From Ignavibacteriales bacterium (GTDB taxonomy: Bacteria > Bacteroidota > Ignavibacteria > Ignavibacteriales > Melioribacteraceae): 8,277 bases of DNA. The notes under the pieces are model-generated. The model saw nothing but the letters and a program-made list of their open reading frames with translations. It was not told the DNA's origin and ran no database searches. The stretch is from the NCBI GenBank assembly GCA_020059785.1, contig JAGVBL010000365.1, forward strand, positions 1-8,277, in the 5' to 3' direction. Made by a program: the position numbers and the translations under genes. Numbering within the stretch: position 1 is the stretch's first letter; the number at the start of each line of letters is the position of its first letter. Shown here piece after piece: positions 5,584 to 8,277 of this stretch.

Positions 5584-7809
5584 ATGACAACAAAAATAAT
5601 ATGGACAAAAATTGATGAAGCCCCGGCTTTAGCTTCTTACTGTTTTCTTCCGGTATTGAAATCATATGTTAAGAAAACCGGAATTGAAGTTGAGGAAAAA
5701 GATATTTCATTGGCAGGAAGAATTCTTGCAAACTTTCCAGAAAATTTAACAGATGAACAAAAGATTCCGGATTATTTAACAGAGCTGGGAGAATTTGTTA
5801 AAACACCCAATGCAATTATAATTAAGCTCCCTAATATCAGTGCTTCCGTTCCTCAGCTTCAGGAAGCAATTAAGGAATTACAGGCAAAGGGTTACAAAAT
5901 TCCCGACTATCCCGAAGAACCAAAAACGGAAGAAGAAAAAGCAATCAAAAATAGATATGCAAAAGTTTTAGGTTCGGCTGTTAATCCTGTTTTAAGAGAA
6001 GGTAATTCAGACAGAAGAGCATCAACGTCAGTTAAGAAGTTTGCACAGAAATATCCTCATAAAATGATGAAGCCCTGGCCACAATCAGGTTCTAAAACAC
6101 GTGTTGCACATATGAAACAGAAAGATTTTTATGGTACTGAAAAATCTTTAACGCTCCAGAAAGAAGATGTTGTAAGAATCGAATTTGTTGATGCAAACGG
6201 AAATATTTCTTTGTTAAAAGAAAAATTGAAACTGCTCCCCGGAGAAGTAATAGATGCTTCGGTTATGAATGTTAAAGAATTGAGGAAGTTCTACGAAGAG
6301 CAAATAGCTGCTGCAAAGAAAGATAACATCCTTCTTTCACTTCATCTTAAAGCAACTATGATGAAAGTTTCCGATCCTATTATGTTCGGGCACGCAGTTT
6401 ATGTCTATTTTAAAGAAGCACTTGATAAACATGCTGCTGCCTTAAAAGAAGTTAGGGCAAACGTTAATAACGGTTTGATGGATATACTCGAGAAAATTAA
6501 AAAATTACCTGATGAACAAAGAACCGCAATTGAAAACGACATAAACAAAATTATAGATACTAATGCACCTCTTGCAATGGTTGATACAAGAATTGGTAAA
6601 ACAAATCTGCATGTTCCTAATGATGTAATTGTGGATGCTTCGATGCCGAATATTGTGCGCGATGGCGGTAAGATGTGGAACCGGAAAGACGAATTACAGG
6701 ATTGCATTGCAATGATACCTGACCGCTGTTATGCAACTATGTATCAGGAAATAATTCAGGATGCAAAAGAAAAAGGTCAGTTCGATCCGGCTACTATGGG
6801 AGCAGTATCAAACGTTGGATTAATGGCGCAGAAAGCAGAAGAATATGGTTCTCACGATAAAACTTTTGAAGTGAAAGCCAATGGAACTGTTCGGGTAATA
6901 AATTCTAACAATGAAACTCTTCTTGAACAAGTGGTTGAAACCGGTGATATATTTAGAATGTGTCAGACTAAAGACGAAGCAATAAAAGACTGGGTTAAAT
7001 TAGCAGTCAATAGAGCGAGAGCTTCAGGATCACCGGCAATTTTCTGGCTGGATGAAAATAGAGCTCACGATAATGAAATTATTTTTAAGGTTAAAAAATA
7101 TTTACCCGCACATGATACAACCGGATTAGAAATTAAAATTCTTAATCCGGTTGATGCAATGAAATATACGCTCGAAAGAACACGGAAAGGATTAGATACT
7201 ATTTCGGTTACCGGAAATGTACTTCGTGATTACTTAACCGATTTATTCCCTATACTCGAATTAGGTACAAGTGCGCGTATGCTTTCGATTATTCCATTAT
7301 TAAACGGTGGCGGACTTTTTGAAACCGGTGCCGGAGGTTCTGCTCCTAAGCATGTTCAGCAGTTAATAAAAGAAAATCATCTACGCTGGGATTCATTAGG
7401 AGAATACAATGCTCTCGTTCCAGCATTAGAAATGATTTATGATAAAACCGGTAATACTAAAGCAAAAGTATTGGCCGTGGCTCTTGATAAGGCGATTGGA
7501 ATGTACCTGGAAAATTCTAAATCACCTTCCCGTAAAGTAAATGAAATTGATAACCGTGGTAGCTCTTTCTATCTTTCATATTATTGGGCACAAGCATTGG
7601 CTCAACAGAGTGATGATGCTGAATTGAAAAATCGTTTTGAAAAAATTGCTAAAGAAATTGGAGCGAATGAAAAGAAAATTGAAGATGAATTAATAGCGGT
7701 TCAGGGTAATACAGTAGATCTTGGCGGTTATTATATGCCGGATGATAAAAAAGCATATTCTGTTATGAGACCGAGCAGCACGTTGAATAGAATTATTGAT
7801 GAAATGTAA
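5584..7809 (+). CDS. icd: Monomeric NADP-dependent isocitrate dehydrogenase
   Basis: This 741-residue cytoplasmic enzyme (EC 1.1.1.42, the large single-chain type also called IDH-II) interconverts isocitrate + NADP+ and 2-oxoglutarate + CO2 + NADPH. The length equals the usual family size (about 740). Ligand residues recalled from the Azotobacter vinelandii enzyme appear at almost the same numbers: Asn84 (KLPNISAS), Ser131 and Asn134 with Arg138 (GSAVNPVLREGNSDRRA), Lys256 (HLKATMM), Asp351 (VIVDASMP), Tyr421, Arg548-Asp549 (VLRDY), and the NADP contacts His590, Arg601 and Arg650. All are present, so it should be active. It needs Mg2+ or Mn2+. The ATG at 5584 gives the expected MTTKIIWTKIDEAPALASY start; a weak GGAT lies about 10 bases upstream. 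In green sulfur bacteria a related enzyme works in the reductive TCA cycle; direction here cannot be read from the gene. The 28-base gap to the upstream gene permits read-through, but function gives no link. Confidence 0.97.
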   Translation: MTTKIIWTKIDEAPALASYCFLPVLKSYVKKTGIEVEEKDISLAGRILANFPENLTDEQKIPDYLTELGEFVKTPNAIIIKLPNISASVPQLQEAIKELQAKGYKIPDYPEEPKTEEEKAIKNRYAKVLGSAVNPVLREGNSDRRASTSVKKFAQKYPHKMMKPWPQSGSKTRVAHMKQKDFYGTEKSLTLQKEDVVRIEFVDANGNISLLKEKLKLLPGEVIDASVMNVKELRKFYEEQIAAAKKDNILLSLHLKATMMKVSDPIMFGHAVYVYFKEALDKHAAALKEVRANVNNGLMDILEKIKKLPDEQRTAIENDINKIIDTNAPLAMVDTRIGKTNLHVPNDVIVDASMPNIVRDGGKMWNRKDELQDCIAMIPDRCYATMYQEIIQDAKEKGQFDPATMGAVSNVGLMAQKAEEYGSHDKTFEVKANGTVRVINSNNETLLEQVVETGDIFRMCQTKDEAIKDWVKLAVNRARASGSPAIFWLDENRAHDNEIIFKVKKYLPAHDTTGLEIKILNPVDAMKYTLERTRKGLDTISVTGNVLRDYLTDLFPILELGTSARMLSIIPLLNGGGLFETGAGGSAPKHVQQLIKENHLRWDSLGEYNALVPALEMIYDKTGNTKAKVLAVALDKAIGMYLENSKSPSRKVNEIDNRGSSFYLSYYWAQALAQQSDDAELKNRFEKIAKEIGANEKKIEDELIAVQGNTVDLGGYYMPDDKKAYSVMRPSSTLNRIIDEM

Positions 7810-7847
7810 GGTTAGTTCTTTGTTCTTAGATTCCATCTAAATTTATA

Positions 7848-7858
7848 CGCCTCTGGCG
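7848..7858. other. Small GC-rich hairpin CGCC-TCT-GGCG after the isocitrate dehydrogenase gene
   Basis: CGCC (7848-7851) and GGCG (7855-7858) flank a 3-base TCT. The run into GGAAGTGCGCGG is much richer in GC than its surroundings. There is no T-run right after, so it is a poor terminator. It might be part of a dispersed intergenic repeat, which only a whole-genome search could show. Confidence 0.3.
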
Positions 7859-7895
7859 GAAGTGCGCGGTTAGCTTTGTTTCAGGTATAAAATAG

Positions 7896-7925
7896 AAGAG
7901 GTTTGATACATCGATCAAACCTCTT
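7896..7925. terminator. Exact 12-bp inverted repeat, possible terminator of the isocitrate dehydrogenase transcript
   Basis: AAGAGGTTTGAT (7896-7907) and ATCAAACCTCTT (7914-7925) are perfect reverse complements around the loop ACATCG. It sits 87 bases after the isocitrate dehydrogenase stop at 7809 and 161 bases before the next start. Neither strand has a solid T-run: the plus side continues ACTAATCG, and the minus side CTATTTTATA. It may be a weak intrinsic terminator, an mRNA 3'-end stabiliser or a protein-binding site. The terminator label is the best guess only. Confidence 0.5.
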
Positions 7926-7971
7926 ACTAATCGATTACCAAAGTCAATTTCCTTTGAACATTTCGCATACC

Positions 7972-8005
7972 CGGTTCATTAACACTCGTTCACATAATCG
8001 GTTCA
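7972..8005. promoter_or_regulatory. Three GTTCA direct repeats upstream of the YtxH gene, possible regulator site
   Basis: CGGTTCA occurs at 7972-7978 and 7999-8005, with CGTTCA between them at 7987-7992. The shared GTTCA cores begin at 7974, 7988 and 8001, spacings of 14 and 13 bases. An inverted copy, TGAAC, lies at 7955-7959. The last repeat ends 17 bases before a candidate -35 (8023-8028), a position suited to an activator. The function is inferred. Confidence 0.35.
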
Positions 8006-8022
8006 AAACGACTCATCTATCC

Positions 8023-8051
8023 TTGATTTTAGAGGGCATCATTATTATTTT
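8023..8051 (+). promoter_or_regulatory. Weak candidate promoter for the YtxH gene
   Basis: TTGATT (8023-8028, 4/6) and TATTTT (8046-8051, 4/6) are separated by 17 bases. The start would fall near 8058, about 29 bases before the ATG at 8087. The match is modest in AT-rich DNA; its place between the GTTCA repeats and a strong Shine-Dalgarno site gives it some support. Confidence 0.3.
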
Positions 8052-8075
8052 GCACCGCCTTAATCATATAAAAAT

Positions 8076-8080
8076 GGAGG
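8076..8080 (+). promoter_or_regulatory. Strong Shine-Dalgarno site GGAGG
   Basis: GGAGG lies 6 bases before the ATG at 8087. It is the best ribosome-binding site on the plus strand here and fixes the start of the YtxH-family gene. It suggests high translation compared with the weakly led genes upstream. Confidence 0.85.
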
Positions 8081-8086
8081 TTAAAG

Positions 8087-8277
8087 ATGCGTGACGATAA
8101 TGGAATTGGAAAAGGTTTATTAATCGGTTTTCTTACAGGTGCGGCTGTAGGATCTGTAATAGCACTCCTTTTTGCTCCTAAATCCGGCAAAGAATTACGT
8201 GAGGATATTAAAAATAAATCCCAGGATTTTCTTGACGATGCAGAACAATACCTCGCAAGTGCTAAAGACAAAGCTTC
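8087..8277 (+). CDS. YtxH-family small membrane protein (runs off the right edge)
   Basis: 63 codons are visible, open to the window end, so the C-terminus is missing. After a short polar start (MRDDNGIGKG), residues 8-30 form a glycine-rich membrane helix (GKGLLIGFLTGAAVGSVIAL). The family's typical junction LLFAPKSGKELREDI (27-41) follows, then a charged helical tail that probably continues as coiled coil. YtxH proteins (named after B. subtilis YtxH) are small, often stress-related envelope proteins of unclear biochemical role; members in Bacteroidota are usually about 70-120 residues. A strong GGAGG 6 bases upstream sets the start. A candidate promoter and repeated GTTCA sites lie upstream, and an inverted repeat separates it from isocitrate dehydrogenase, so it is likely a separate transcript. 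Confidence 0.9.
   Translation, partial: MRDDNGIGKGLLIGFLTGAAVGSVIALLFAPKSGKELREDIKNKSQDFLDDAEQYLASAKDKA

Noticed and set aside
5327..5665. Minus-strand 112-codon frame across the flippase/isocitrate dehydrogenase junction
   Set aside because: Overlaps two well-supported genes on the other strand, including their conserved motifs; taken as chance.
6405..6707. Minus-strand 100-codon frame inside isocitrate dehydrogenase
   Set aside because: Fully inside a conserved enzyme gene on the opposite strand.
7903..8094. Plus-strand 63-codon open frame after isocitrate dehydrogenase
   Set aside because: It starts at a TTG inside the inverted repeat, has no Shine-Dalgarno site, runs over the promoter and start of the YtxH gene in another frame, and its protein has no plausible domain.
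8029..8271. Minus-strand open frame opposite the YtxH gene
   Set aside because: It is antisense to a recognisable protein with a strong start site; the translation is low-complexity and has no family features.
1..8277. CRISPR array, insertion sequence or attachment site
   Set aside because: No regularly spaced repeats with unique spacers, no transposase or integrase motifs, and no tRNA gene or flanking direct repeats that would mark integration.

Overview
The window looks like AT-rich chromosomal DNA (rough impression 35-38% GC) from a Bacteroidota/Chlorobiota-type bacterium. Ignavibacteria (Ignavibacterium/Melioribacter-like) is my best guess. Three things point there: secreted beta-rich proteins with the 'LNWQTATET' type domain common in type IX secretion lineages, a green-sulfur-bacteria-like monomeric NADP isocitrate dehydrogenase, and generally weak Shine-Dalgarno sites. 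This assignment is inference; no rRNA or other marker gene is present.

Layout. Left part (1-2015, minus strand): the N-terminal part of a secreted protein runs off the left edge (1-632). A 294-base AT-rich gap follows, holding an inverted repeat and a strong hairpin terminator. The terminator ends a two-gene minus-strand unit: an unrecognised 163-residue protein (927-1418) preceded by a 182-residue regulator with two helix-turn-helix segments (1467-2015). A divergent AT-rich intergenic region (2016-2162) then leads into the plus-strand block.

Middle and right (2163-7809, all plus strand): a MATE-family multidrug/cation antiporter, a small secreted FnIII-like protein with its own near-consensus promoter, a Maf-type nucleotide pyrophosphatase, an LPG-synthase-TM/AglD-like membrane protein starting at TTG one base after the maf stop, and the monomeric isocitrate dehydrogenase. 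After 277 bases of non-coding DNA (an exact 12-bp inverted repeat, repeated GTTCA motifs, a weak promoter candidate), a YtxH-family small membrane protein with a strong Shine-Dalgarno site runs off the right edge.

How the genes work together. The plus-strand block is mostly housekeeping: export of toxic cations, clean-up of non-canonical or excess nucleotides, envelope lipid-associated transport, and isocitrate/2-oxoglutarate interconversion. Only maf and the membrane protein are clearly coupled by spacing. The most accessory-looking part is the regulator plus unknown-protein unit at about 880-2015. I see no CRISPR array, insertion sequence, tRNA or rRNA, and no convincing new defence or mobile system. 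The regulator/unknown pair is the best candidate for something undescribed, and the evidence for it is modest.
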